A stretch of 64,000 nucleotides of DNA from Bordetella genomosp. 9 (GTDB lineage: Bacteria > Pseudomonadota > Gammaproteobacteria > Burkholderiales > Burkholderiaceae_B), in NCBI RefSeq assembly GCF_002261425.1, contig NZ_NEVJ01000003.1, positions 186,001-250,000 on the forward strand. The letters run 5' to 3'. The notes under the pieces are model-generated. The model was given only the letters and a program-made list of their open reading frames with translations. It was not told the origin of the DNA and searched no databases. Of this stretch, positions 27,688 through 36,416 are shown piece after piece; positions within the stretch are counted from its first letter, which is position 1, and each line of letters opens with the position of its first letter. The position numbers and the translations under genes are program-made.

Positions 27688-28464
27688 ATGTCTTCGCCGT
27701 TGACAGCTGCCCAGCTCGACATCCTGCGTGAGCAGGGCTTTGTGGTCGTACCCGATTTCCTGCCCGCCGCGCAGCGCGATGAACTGCGCGCACTGGCGCA
27801 GGCCCAGCTCGAACAGGCCGTCGCGCCGGTCGAATACGAGGCCGACCTGGCCTATCCCGGCGCGCCCGTTTCGCGCCAGGCCGAAGGCGGCGGCACCGTC
27901 AGGCGCCTGCTGGATGCGTATGCCCGCGATCCGCGCTTCGCGGCCTGGGCCACCGCGCCCGCCGTGGCGGAATCCTTGCAGCGCTATTTCGGCCAGACAC
28001 CCGTGCTGTCCCGCGCGCATCACAATTGCGTGATGACCAAGCATCCGCGTTTCGGCAGCCTGACCGGCTGGCACCGTGACATCCGCTATTGGTCCTTCGA
28101 TCGGCAGGACCTGGTTTCCACCTGGCTGGCCCTGGGGCGGGAGACCGCGCAAAACGGTGGATTGTGGCTGGTCCCGGGCTCGCATGTGATGGAGCTGCCG
28201 GCCGAGCGTTTCGATGGCGCGCAGTTCCTGCGCGAGGACTTGCCCGAAAATGCGGCCTTGATCGCGCGCGCCGTGTCGCCGGAACTGGCGCCGGGCGACG
28301 TTCTGTTCTTTCATTGCAGAACCTTGCACGCCGCCGGCCGCAACCAGAGCGACCAGGTCAAGCTGTCCGTGGTCCACACCTACCACGCGGCCGATACGCA
28401 TCCCTTGCCGAACACCCGGTCGGCCAGCAAGCCGGAAGTTCCACTCGCGCCCGCGCCGCACTGA
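27688..28464 (+). CDS. Phytanoyl-CoA dioxygenase (PhyH) family protein
   Basis: Fe(II)/2-oxoglutarate oxygenase-like protein of 258 aa. The start at 27688 has GTGGA upstream; a GTG at 27676 is possible. The iron site is visible as WHRDIRYW (HxD) and the distal FHCRTLHAAGRN histidine, with LKLSVVHTYH-type arginine/histidine positions near the end. GLWLVPGSHVMELP is a conserved family loop. PhyH relatives hydroxylate varied small molecules; the substrate here is not predictable. Confidence 0.87.
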   Translation: MSSPLTAAQLDILREQGFVVVPDFLPAAQRDELRALAQAQLEQAVAPVEYEADLAYPGAPVSRQAEGGGTVRRLLDAYARDPRFAAWATAPAVAESLQRYFGQTPVLSRAHHNCVMTKHPRFGSLTGWHRDIRYWSFDRQDLVSTWLALGRETAQNGGLWLVPGSHVMELPAERFDGAQFLREDLPENAALIARAVSPELAPGDVLFFHCRTLHAAGRNQSDQVKLSVVHTYHAADTHPLPNTRSASKPEVPLAPAPH

Positions 28465-28519
28465 TACGCCGCCCCTGATACGCCGCCGTCCGGCGCCCCG
28501 TTGAAACCTTCTCGCCGGG

Positions 28520-28540
28520 GGGATGTCATAACGACATCCC
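28520..28540. promoter_or_regulatory. Inverted repeat upstream of the ABC exporter/hybrid kinase operon
   Basis: GGGATGTC-ATAAC-GACATCCC: eight-base perfect arms, five-base centre, ending 16 bases before the ABC transporter start. Such symmetry and spacing fit an operator bound by a dimeric regulator. The adjacent two-component kinase has no response regulator of its own nearby, so the binding protein is unknown. Confidence 0.55.
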
Positions 28541-28556
28541 GTCACGAGTGTCAATC

Positions 28557-30482
28557 ATGGTTTCATATCGCGAAAAACAGCGGAACCCCAGGCAACAGCG
28601 CTCCGGGCAGGAGAGCCCCGGGCTGGAGAGCCCCGGGCTGGACAGCCTGGACAGCGGCACCCGCGTCTCGCCCGCCACCCTGGCGGCGCTATTCGACGGC
28701 GGGCGGAAAATCTCGGCCTGGCGCCTGATCAAGCCATATTGGGTCTCGGAAGACCGCCACCGGGCCAGGGGCCTGCTGGCGTTGGTGCTGGCGTTGAATC
28801 TGGGAATCGTCTATGTGAACCTCAGGGTCAACACCTGGTACGCGACGTTCTATGATGCCCTGGATAAACGCGACCTTCCCGCGTTCACCCACCTGATTTT
28901 GGTTTTTACGCTGCTGGCTTTCATTTTCATTGCGTTGAGCACCGCACAGATCTACTTCCGCCAGATGCTCGAATTCCGCTGGCGCCAGTGGCTCACCGAC
29001 GTATACCTGCGGCAATGGCTGATCAGCCGTTCCTATTACCGCATGGAACGCGACCGTATCGTGGACAACCCGGATCAGCGTATCGCCGAGGACCTGCGCA
29101 GCATGGCGAGCAATACGCTGGCGCTGTCCATCGACCTGATATCGACGATCGCCACCTTCTGCGTGTTCGTCTCCCTGTTGTGGATGCTGTCGGGCGCGCT
29201 GGCGTTCGCGGTGTTCGGCCATCCCGAGCATATCCCCGGCTATATGGTCTGGGTCGCCATCGGCTATGGCATCCTGGGTTCCTTCCTGGTGCACAAGATC
29301 GCGCGCCGGCTGGTCGACGTCGGCTATCGGCAGCAGAAAGTGGAAGCCGATTTTCGCGTGCTGCTGGTGCGCGTGCGCGAAAACGCCGAGCAGATCGCCT
29401 TCTACGATGGCGGGCCGCAGGAAGGCCGGCGCGCGCGCGTGGCCTTCAAGGCCGTGCGCAACAACTGGCGCGAAATCATGCGCTATACCAAGCGGCTGGT
29501 GTTCGCCAATTCCATCTATTCGCAGATCGCCGTGATCTTTCCGCTGGTCGCCGCCGCGCCGCGCTACTTCGCGGGCGCCTTCACCCTGGGCGTACTCATG
29601 CAGCTGAACAACGCCTTTGGCCAGGTCAGCGGCGCCTGTTCGTGGTTCATCAACAGTTATGCCACGCTGGCGGACTGGCGTGCCACCATCAACCGCTTGC
29701 GTGAGTTCAGCATGCGCATGGGGCAGGGCGATCCCGACCGGTTGACGCGCGAGCAGGGCCACGAGGTCGCCGCGCGCGGCCTGCAGATCTTCCGTCCCGA
29801 TGGCCAGGCGCTGGACGTGCCGGCCGAGTTCCGCCTGCGTCCCGGCGAACGCTGGCTGGTGCGCGGCCCGTCCGGCGCCGGCAAGAGCACGCTGCTGCGC
29901 ACCCTGGCCGGCCTGTGGCCGCATGCGTCGGGCTCGCTGACCATGCCGGCGGGAGCGGATATGCAACGCTATGCCGATGCCGGCGCGGGCGCCGGCGCCG
30001 CTCCGGGCGGGCAGCCTGGCCCGGATGGCGACAAGCGCCACGTCGCGCTGTTCCTGCCGCAAATGGCGTACGTGCCCGACGGCACCTTGAAGCAGGCCGT
30101 CTGCTATCCCGACAGCGCGGAAGCCTACAGCGACGCCGAGTGCGCGGACGTGTTGCGCCTGTGCAGGCTGGAGGCCTATGCCGGGCAACTGGACGTGGTC
30201 GATGCGTGGTCGCGGCGCCTGTCGCCCGGTGAAAAGCAGCGCCTGGCGTTCGCCCGCGCGCTGCTGCTCAAGCCCGACTTCCTGTTCATGGACGAGTCCA
30301 CTTCCTCGCTCGATACCGACACCGAGCGCCATCTGTACGAAACGCTGCTGCAACGCCTGCCGCGCGCGGCCATCGTCAGCGTGGCCCACCGCGATACGCT
30401 GGCGCGCTTCCACACGCACGAAATGCGGGTGGGGCCGCAGGCGGGCGCGCAGCAACTGGCGCTGGCGGCGGCCGGAGCCTGA
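28557..30482 (+). CDS. ABC transporter ATP-binding/permease protein, SbmA/YddA-like
   Basis: Full-length half-transporter of 641 aa: an N-terminal membrane domain of the SbmA/BacA type (about 50-390, with WRQWLTDVYLRQWL and RIAEDLRSMASNTLALSIDL) fused to an ATPase. Walker A is GPSGAGKST near 440, the signature is LSPGEKQRLAFARAL near 555, and Walker B is LFMDESTSSLD near 575. Start at ATG 28557; a GTG nine bases earlier is possible. Residues 15-40 are encoded by two copies of a 15-base repeat (ESPGL). Relatives move peptides or very-long-chain compounds. The stop directly abuts the kinase ATG. Confidence 0.9.
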   Translation: MVSYREKQRNPRQQRSGQESPGLESPGLDSLDSGTRVSPATLAALFDGGRKISAWRLIKPYWVSEDRHRARGLLALVLALNLGIVYVNLRVNTWYATFYDALDKRDLPAFTHLILVFTLLAFIFIALSTAQIYFRQMLEFRWRQWLTDVYLRQWLISRSYYRMERDRIVDNPDQRIAEDLRSMASNTLALSIDLISTIATFCVFVSLLWMLSGALAFAVFGHPEHIPGYMVWVAIGYGILGSFLVHKIARRLVDVGYRQQKVEADFRVLLVRVRENAEQIAFYDGGPQEGRRARVAFKAVRNNWREIMRYTKRLVFANSIYSQIAVIFPLVAAAPRYFAGAFTLGVLMQLNNAFGQVSGACSWFINSYATLADWRATINRLREFSMRMGQGDPDRLTREQGHEVAARGLQIFRPDGQALDVPAEFRLRPGERWLVRGPSGAGKSTLLRTLAGLWPHASGSLTMPAGADMQRYADAGAGAGAAPGGQPGPDGDKRHVALFLPQMAYVPDGTLKQAVCYPDSAEAYSDAECADVLRLCRLEAYAGQLDVVDAWSRRLSPGEKQRLAFARALLLKPDFLFMDESTSSLDTDTERHLYETLLQRLPRAAIVSVAHRDTLARFHTHEMRVGPQAGAQQLALAAAGA

Positions 30483-32510
30483 ATGCCTGTATTGACGCGC
30501 CGATCGCTGGCGGCCGTCGCCGCGTCCCTGGCGGCCTGCCTGGCATTCGCCTTGTCCGGCGGCCACGCGCATGCCCGTGCCGATGTCGATGCAACGGCGC
30601 CGGCGCGCATCGTGGCGGCCATGTCGCCCGACATCGAGCCTTCGGCGCCTGCGCAGCGTGGCACCGCCATCGTGCGTGCGGCCACGCAAGCCGGCGACAT
30701 CAGCGAAAGCTTCGTCATCGCGCCGGCGGTATTCTGGCGCGAGATCTTCCCCGGCATCCTGCTGCTGCTGGCGACCGCGGTAGGCGTGTCGCTGGGCTAT
30801 TGGCAGTTGCGCCGCGAGGTCATGCGGCGGCGCGCGGTCGAAGCGCAATTGCAGGCGGCCCGCGATCTCGCGGACAGCGCGGCCCTGGCCAAGGCGACGT
30901 TCCTGGCGACCATGAGCCACGAGATACGGACGCCGCTCAGCGGGATCATCGGCATGCTGGACCTGCTCATGCGGGCATCGATGGGATCGGAGCAACGGCA
31001 GATGCTGGGGGCCATCAACGCGGCCACCAACTCGCTGCTGCAGATCCTGGACCAGGTGATGGATTTCTCCAAAATGGAGGCCAACCGCATGAGCCTGGAA
31101 TCTGTGCCGGTGGACCTGCGCGCCATGGTGCAGAGCGTGGTCATGGTGATGGGCGAGCCCGCGCGCCGCCGCGGCGTCAAGACCCCCTATGAAATCGACG
31201 ACAAGCTCGGCGACGCGCTGCTGGGCGATCCCCTGCGGATCCGGCAGATCCTGACCAACCTGATCAGCAATGCCGCGAAGTTCACCGCGCATGGCGAGGT
31301 GCGATTGACGCTGACCGTGGACGCGTCGGATGCGGGCCATCAGTCGCTGCGCTTCGTCGTGGCGGATACGGGCATCGGCATACCCAGGGAAAAACTGGCG
31401 CAGGTCATGACGCCATTCCTGCAGGCCGACACGTCGATTTCGCGGCATTACGGCGGCAGCGGGCTGGGCCTGTCCGTCTCCAGCCGGTTGGCCGCGCTGA
31501 TGGGGGGCAAGCTGCTGTTGAGCAGCGCGCCGGAGCAGGGCACGCGGGCCACCTTCGTCTGCCGCCTGCCGATCGCAAGACAGGCGGACGCGTCCGCCGC
31601 CGCGCGCGCCGGCGCGATGCCGATGGCGGCGTTGCCCGCCAAGGCGATCCCATTGGGTGCGATCGCATCGAATGCGAATCCGTCGGAGGCGAACGCATCG
31701 GATGCAGGCCCATCGGCGGCCATGGACGCGCTGCCGGATGTCGAGCTCGGCCCGGACGCGCCGCGCCTGCTGGTGGTGGACGACCATGCGATCAACCGCG
31801 ACCTGATCCGCAGGCAGCTCGCCGCGCTCGGGTATGCCTGCGACGCGCGCGCCGATGGCGCCACGGCCCTGCAGGCTTTGCGTTCGGGCCGCTATGCCAT
31901 GTTGCTGACGGATTGCCAGATGCCGGCAATGGGGGGCGCCGAGCTGGTCCAGGCCTGGCGCCAGGAAGAATCGCGCTGCGGCATGGCGCGCCTGCCCATC
32001 GCCATGGTCACCGCGCGGCCTCGTGAGGAACCGTCGCGCGATCCGGACATCGATGCCCATATCCGCAAACCCGTCACGCTGGACCGGTTGCGGGCGGTCC
32101 TGCTCACGTGCCTGCCGCCGGAAGCGGTGACGGCCGCGCTTGAAATGGACTGCGCGCCGGCGGCGCCGCGAGGCGGACTGGCTCTGGCGGTGCTCAGGGA
32201 AAATTTCCGCCAGGACGATGCTGCCCTGAGCGGGTTCCTGCAGGCCTCGTTGACGGCCCTGCGGGCGGACCTGGACCAGGCGCGGTCCGGACTCACGCCG
32301 CAGTTCTGCGCGCGCTATGCGGACTGGCTGCATCGCGCGCTGGGTGCGTTGGGGATGCTCGGGCACTGGCCGGTGGTCGACCAAGGCAACGCGCTGGAGG
32401 CCGCCTTGCTCGATACCCCGGGTGCGGACCTGCTGCCCGACATGCAGGCCTTTCTGCGGGCCTTCGCGGCGACCATCGACGATATCGACAGGGAAGCCCG
32501 GCAGCTGTGA
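30483..32510 (+). CDS. Hybrid sensor histidine kinase with receiver and Hpt-like domains
   Basis: Phosphorelay kinase of 675 aa. A signal/anchor (1-32), a short 50-residue periplasmic piece and a membrane helix (88-105) lead to the HisKA domain with His146 ([11 protein letters not shown]). The ATPase follows (N-box at 259-267, DTGIGI, GGSGLGL), then an Ala-rich linker (365-420) made of near-repeats, a receiver with Asp477 (TDCQMP) and Lys529, and a C-terminal helical region with LHRALGALG (His617) like an Hpt domain. The kinase-receiver-Hpt order resembles BvgS/EvgS, but the big periplasmic sensor is absent. It is coupled to the ABC exporter gene. Confidence 0.9.
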   Translation: MPVLTRRSLAAVAASLAACLAFALSGGHAHARADVDATAPARIVAAMSPDIEPSAPAQRGTAIVRAATQAGDISESFVIAPAVFWREIFPGILLLLATAVGVSLGYWQLRREVMRRRAVEAQLQAARDLADSAALAKATFLATMSHEIRTPLSGIIGMLDLLMRASMGSEQRQMLGAINAATNSLLQILDQVMDFSKMEANRMSLESVPVDLRAMVQSVVMVMGEPARRRGVKTPYEIDDKLGDALLGDPLRIRQILTNLISNAAKFTAHGEVRLTLTVDASDAGHQSLRFVVADTGIGIPREKLAQVMTPFLQADTSISRHYGGSGLGLSVSSRLAALMGGKLLLSSAPEQGTRATFVCRLPIARQADASAAARAGAMPMAALPAKAIPLGAIASNANPSEANASDAGPSAAMDALPDVELGPDAPRLLVVDDHAINRDLIRRQLAALGYACDARADGATALQALRSGRYAMLLTDCQMPAMGGAELVQAWRQEESRCGMARLPIAMVTARPREEPSRDPDIDAHIRKPVTLDRLRAVLLTCLPPEAVTAALEMDCAPAAPRGGLALAVLRENFRQDDAALSGFLQASLTALRADLDQARSGLTPQFCARYADWLHRALGALGMLGHWPVVDQGNALEAALLDTPGADLLPDMQAFLRAFAATIDDIDREARQL

Positions 32511-32579
32511 CGCCGCGGTTTCAATCCGGCGGCGGCCCGGCGTTCAATGGCGGGGTGGCATTCGGCGTCGGCGCGGCGT

Positions 32580-33884
32580 TCAATACCGCGCGTCGTCGCC
32601 CGCCATGCCCATCAGTCCGGTCATTCTGTCCGGCACCTGGCTGAGCGCGGACCCCGTCATTTCCATGGGATGGTAGCCGCCGTCCGAACCGCGCAGCCGC
32701 AGGCGCAGGCGCCGCAAGGCGTACGATTCGGTGCCGGTGTTTAACCAGGCGCGCACCTGGTCGCGGTCGTCCTCGTGCACGTGGCGCAGCCAATCCCCCA
32801 GCGGCATGGGTTCGTTCGCCACGTCGATGCCGTAGGGCAGGCGGCCCAGCCAGTACAGGCGTTCTTCCGTGCGGCGGTATTCCCAGGCAACCTGGCCGCT
32901 CACGCGCAGGGCGGCCTCCAGTTGGCGGGTCAGCGCGGCGGTGCGTTTCAGGGCCTGTTCGCGGTCGGCCGAAAGCGCGGTGGTGACCAGGCTCAACAGC
33001 GACGCGCAGCCCAGGAAGCCTTGCACCGCCAGCAGCGGTTCGCCGGTGAAATGGTCGATATTGGCGTAGGGACCCATGCCGCTCAGGGTGTAGGAGCCGG
33101 CGACCAGCGCGAGTCCCGCGACGGTCAGGGTGCTGCCGGCCGCGCCCCACGCCAGCGCCACGATGGCCACGAACAGCAAAGGGCCGTAGCTCACGCCGAA
33201 GCCGTCATGCCAGATGAAGTGCGCGCCGCTGGGCGGATTGTTGAAAACCAGCGTCGTCCCGGCCAGCAGGGCGAAGGCGGCGATCAGGCCTATCCAGAGA
33301 TGCAGCACATTCTGCTCGGCCAGCGCGCGGGGGCGGAAGCGCGACCAGGCCAGTATGGCCGGTGTCGTGATGATGCAGCCGACGAAGCCGGCCAGGCTCC
33401 AGACATACCAGTGCGCGGCGGATGCCGACGCGTCCACGGCGCGCAGGCCCAGCGCGGCCAGGACTCCGCCGCCGATGCTGCCCACGGCCAGCACCACGAT
33501 GAACCACAGGGTGGCGCGCAGGGTCGTCAGCATGGCGGGCGCGTAGGTGCGCCAGCGCCACAGCGCCGCGACGGCGCCGCAGAACGCCAGGTCGGTCAAG
33601 GCGAAGACCAGCGCGACCGGCACCGATCGGTCTCCCACCTCGACGCCGATCGCGACGTGCAGCGCGGCGGCCAGGGCCATCCAGCCGATCCAGCGGCGCG
33701 GCGGACTGAGCATGAGCGCCGCCATCAACAGGCCCGCGGGCGGCCAGAACAGCGTGGACAGCGTGACCGAGTCGCGCTCGCGCATGCTGACGGCGGCCAG
33801 GCAGGCATAGCCCAAGGTGTATCCCAGCAGGCACAGTACGCGGTGTCGCGTCATGGCGTCAGGAGAGGAATGGGGATCGGACAT
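32580..33884 (-). CDS. MASE1-domain membrane sensor with PAS-like domain, no output domain
   Basis: Protein of about 434 aa. MASE1-type membrane region of eight or so helices (residues 5-300, with LFWPPAGLLMAALML and VYWSLAGFVGCIITTP-like segments), a short coiled segment (ALKRTAALTRQLEAAL), then a PAS-type domain (about 325-425, with WLRHVHEDDRDQVRAWL). The chain stops without a kinase, GGDEF or EAL domain. The ATG at 33884 is used, with 33893 and 33854 as alternatives. It converges on the hybrid kinase, which lacks its own large sensor; a partnership is speculation. Confidence 0.82.
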   Translation of the reverse strand: MSDPHSSPDAMTRHRVLCLLGYTLGYACLAAVSMRERDSVTLSTLFWPPAGLLMAALMLSPPRRWIGWMALAAALHVAIGVEVGDRSVPVALVFALTDLAFCGAVAALWRWRTYAPAMLTTLRATLWFIVVLAVGSIGGGVLAALGLRAVDASASAAHWYVWSLAGFVGCIITTPAILAWSRFRPRALAEQNVLHLWIGLIAAFALLAGTTLVFNNPPSGAHFIWHDGFGVSYGPLLFVAIVALAWGAAGSTLTVAGLALVAGSYTLSGMGPYANIDHFTGEPLLAVQGFLGCASLLSLVTTALSADREQALKRTAALTRQLEAALRVSGQVAWEYRRTEERLYWLGRLPYGIDVANEPMPLGDWLRHVHEDDRDQVRAWLNTGTESYALRRLRLRLRGSDGGYHPMEMTGSALSQVPDRMTGLMGMAGDDARY

Positions 33885-33940
33885 CGGACGCATCTTACAA
33901 TGCTGATCCGGGGGACAACACACCGTTCGCAAGGGAAGAA

Positions 33941-35725
33941 ATGATGGACATTCAGCGCTTTCGCCGTTTGGCGGCATCGCTTGCCGCGACCGTGCTCTGG
34001 GCCTCATGCATCGCGCACGCACAGGCGGCATCGCGTCCCGCCGTCGAAGCCAGGAATGGCATGGTGGTGACCTCGCAATACCTGGCCTCGCAAGTCGGCG
34101 TCGATATCCTCAAGATGGGCGGCAACGCCGTCGACGCGGCGGTCGCGGTGGGCTATGCCCAGGCCGTCGTCAATCCCTGCTGCGGCAACATCGGCGGCGG
34201 CGGCTTCATGACCATCCATCTGGCCGACGGCCGGGATACCTTCATCAATTTCCGCGAAACCGCGCCGGCGGGCGCGTCGCGCGATATGTACCTGGACGGC
34301 AAGGGCCAGTTGATCAAGGGCGCCAGCCTGTACGGCTATCGCGCGGTAGGCACGCCGGGCACCGTGCTGGGCATGGATACGGCGCTGCGCAAGTACGGCA
34401 AGCTGTCGCGCCAGGCCGTCATGGCGCCGGCCATCAAGCTCGCGCGCGAAGGCTTCGTCCTGACACGCGCCGACACGGACATCCTGGATACCAGTACGGA
34501 TATGTTCCGCCGCGATCCGGACGCGGCCAGGATATTCCTGCGTGCCGACGGCACGCCGCTGCAGCCGGGCGACCGGCTGGTGCAGGCCGACCTGGCGCGC
34601 ACGCTGCAGGCCATCGCCGACCATGGCCCCGATGCGTTCTACAAGGGCCGCATACCGGCCGCCGTCGAGCAGGCCTCGATGCAGGGCGGCGGCGTGATCC
34701 GCGCCGCCGACTTCGCCGCCTACACCATCACGGAGAACGCGCCTATCACCTGCAATTACCGAGGCTATGTGTTCGTGTCGGCGCCGCCGCCCAGCTCGGG
34801 CGGCGCCACCCTGTGCCAGATCCTGAACATCCTGTCGGGCTACGACCTGCGCGCCATGGGATACGGATCGGCGCAATCCGTGCACGTCATGACCGAAGCC
34901 ATGCGGCATGCCTACATGGATCGCAACACCTACCTGGGCGATCCCGCCTTCGTCGACAACCCGCTGGGCCGCCTGCTGAGCAAGTCGTACGCGGCGTCGA
35001 TACGCGAAAAGATCGCCGGCGACCGCGCCACGCCTTCGAAAGAGGTGCAGCCCGGCATGGCGCCGCATGAGAAGACCGAGACCACGCATTACTCCATCGT
35101 CGACAAGGACGGCAACGCGGTGTCCACCACGTACACGGTGAACGGCCGCTTCGGCGCCGGCGTCATCGCGCCCGGCACCGGCTTCTTCCTGAACGACGAA
35201 ATGGACGACTTCACCACGAAGATAGGGGCGCAGAACCTGTTCGGCCTGGTGCAGGGCGCCACCAACGCGATCGCCCCGGGCAAGCGGCCGCTGTCGTCCA
35301 TGGCGCCGACGCTGGTGACGCGCGGCGGCAAGACCTTCATGGTGCTGGGTTCGCCGGGGGGCTCGCGCATCATCACCATTACGCTGGAAACCGCCATCAA
35401 CGTCATCGACCACGGCATGGCGCCGCAGGAGGCGGTGGATGCGCCGCGCGTCCATCACCAATGGCTGCCGGACGAGGTCTATTACGAGAAATATGGCCTG
35501 TCGCCCGACACGCTGAACATCCTGCGCGGCATGGGCTACAAGATGGTCGAACAGACGCCTTGGGGCGCCGCCGAGCTGGTGCTGGTCGGGCTGCCCGACG
35601 AAGCCGCAGGCCCGGGCGCGGCCAGCTCGGGCAATGACGCGTCGGTATCGGGCGCGGTGCGGCCGGGCTATCTCTATGGCGCGAACGACGAACGCCGGCC
35701 CGCCGGGGCGGCTCTGGGGTATTGA
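33941..35725 (+). CDS. ggt: Gamma-glutamyltransferase
   Basis: Periplasmic N-terminal-nucleophile enzyme that cleaves or transfers the gamma-glutamyl group of glutathione, 594 aa. A signal peptide (about 1-29) precedes the large subunit. The autocleavage and catalytic residue is Thr381, first of the TTHYSIVDKDGNAV motif that opens the small subunit. RPLSSMAPT and GSPGGSRIIT, which line the active site, and HHQWLPDE are present. The start follows GGGAAGAA, with two adjacent ATGs. The stop overlaps slyX as TGATG. Confidence 0.95.
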   Translation: MMDIQRFRRLAASLAATVLWASCIAHAQAASRPAVEARNGMVVTSQYLASQVGVDILKMGGNAVDAAVAVGYAQAVVNPCCGNIGGGGFMTIHLADGRDTFINFRETAPAGASRDMYLDGKGQLIKGASLYGYRAVGTPGTVLGMDTALRKYGKLSRQAVMAPAIKLAREGFVLTRADTDILDTSTDMFRRDPDAARIFLRADGTPLQPGDRLVQADLARTLQAIADHGPDAFYKGRIPAAVEQASMQGGGVIRAADFAAYTITENAPITCNYRGYVFVSAPPPSSGGATLCQILNILSGYDLRAMGYGSAQSVHVMTEAMRHAYMDRNTYLGDPAFVDNPLGRLLSKSYAASIREKIAGDRATPSKEVQPGMAPHEKTETTHYSIVDKDGNAVSTTYTVNGRFGAGVIAPGTGFFLNDEMDDFTTKIGAQNLFGLVQGATNAIAPGKRPLSSMAPTLVTRGGKTFMVLGSPGGSRIITITLETAINVIDHGMAPQEAVDAPRVHHQWLPDEVYYEKYGLSPDTLNILRGMGYKMVEQTPWGAAELVLVGLPDEAAGPGAASSGNDASVSGAVRPGYLYGANDERRPAGAALGY

Positions 35726-35949
35726 TGACGACCGAAGAAGACCTGGCGCGGAGCGTCAAGGAGCTGGAAATCAAATCCGGCTTCGCCGAGGATCTGCTGG
35801 AGCAACTGAATCAGGTGGTGCACCGGCAGCAGTCCCAGATAGAACGGCTGGCGCAGACCATCGGCCAGTTGCGCCGGCAGATCGACGACGCGGGCGACGC
35901 CAAGGGGGGCGCCGGCGGCCCGCGGGACGAGCTGCCGCCGCATTACTGA
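35725..35949 (+). CDS. slyX: SlyX family protein
   Basis: Small coiled-coil protein of 74 aa. The heptad pattern VKELEIKSGFAEDLLEQLNQVVHRQQ is the SlyX signature and the chain ends DELPPHY, the conserved tail. Start at the ATG overlapping the ggt stop by one base. The role of SlyX is not established. It is convergent with the SRPBCC gene. Confidence 0.92.
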   Translation: MTTEEDLARSVKELEIKSGFAEDLLEQLNQVVHRQQSQIERLAQTIGQLRRQIDDAGDAKGGAGGPRDELPPHY

Positions 35950-35972
35950 CTGACCGCGGGCGGCAGGCACGG

Positions 35973-36416
35973 TCAGCGCCGTGTCGACAGGCGCGCCTGC
36001 AGCGCGTGAAAGCCCGCCAGGAAGACTTCCTGGCCGACGAAGCGCTTCAGCTCGGCTTCGCGCTCGGGCGGCGCGGTGAATTCGGCGCTCCACTCGCCGA
36101 AGCAGCGATCGCCGTCGGTGACGGGCGTCAGCTTCAGCGTCGCAACGTAGTCGGAAACGCCCATGGGGCTTTCCAGGATGGCGTAGGTGAAGGTGTAGTC
36201 GTAGTCGGACAGGGCCAGCAACTGTTCGCGGATCAGCCCGCCGTCGCGTGTGTGGAAGCGGCGCACGCAGCCCACGCGATCGGCGGTCAGTCCGTTCTCT
36301 ATCATGGAATCGGCGATCACCGGATGCCACTGCGGCATGGCGTCGAAGTCCCGCACGGCGGCCCAGACGTCGCCGGCCGGGGCGTCGATGACGCTGGAGA
36401 CGAAGACCGTGGTCAT
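35973..36416 (-). CDS. SRPBCC family (polyketide cyclase/dehydrase-like) protein
   Basis: Single START-like domain of 147 aa that probably holds a hydrophobic ligand. The opening SVIDAPAGDVWAAVRDFDAMPQWHP is the family's first strand and helix, and the closing helix is FVGQEVFLAGFHALQARL. The ATG overlaps the flotillin stop by four bases, so the two are translationally coupled. No catalytic residues are apparent, and ligand and role are unknown. Confidence 0.87.
   Translation of the reverse strand: MTTVFVSSVIDAPAGDVWAAVRDFDAMPQWHPVIADSMIENGLTADRVGCVRRFHTRDGGLIREQLLALSDYDYTFTYAILESPMGVSDYVATLKLTPVTDGDRCFGEWSAEFTAPPEREAELKRFVGQEVFLAGFHALQARLSTRR

Noticed and set aside
28689..32384. A 1231-codon open frame on the minus strand
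   Set aside because: It is antisense to the ABC exporter and hybrid kinase, which have complete domain signatures. The minus-strand product is His/Arg/Gln-rich with no recognisable fold, a usual artefact of GC-rich coding DNA.
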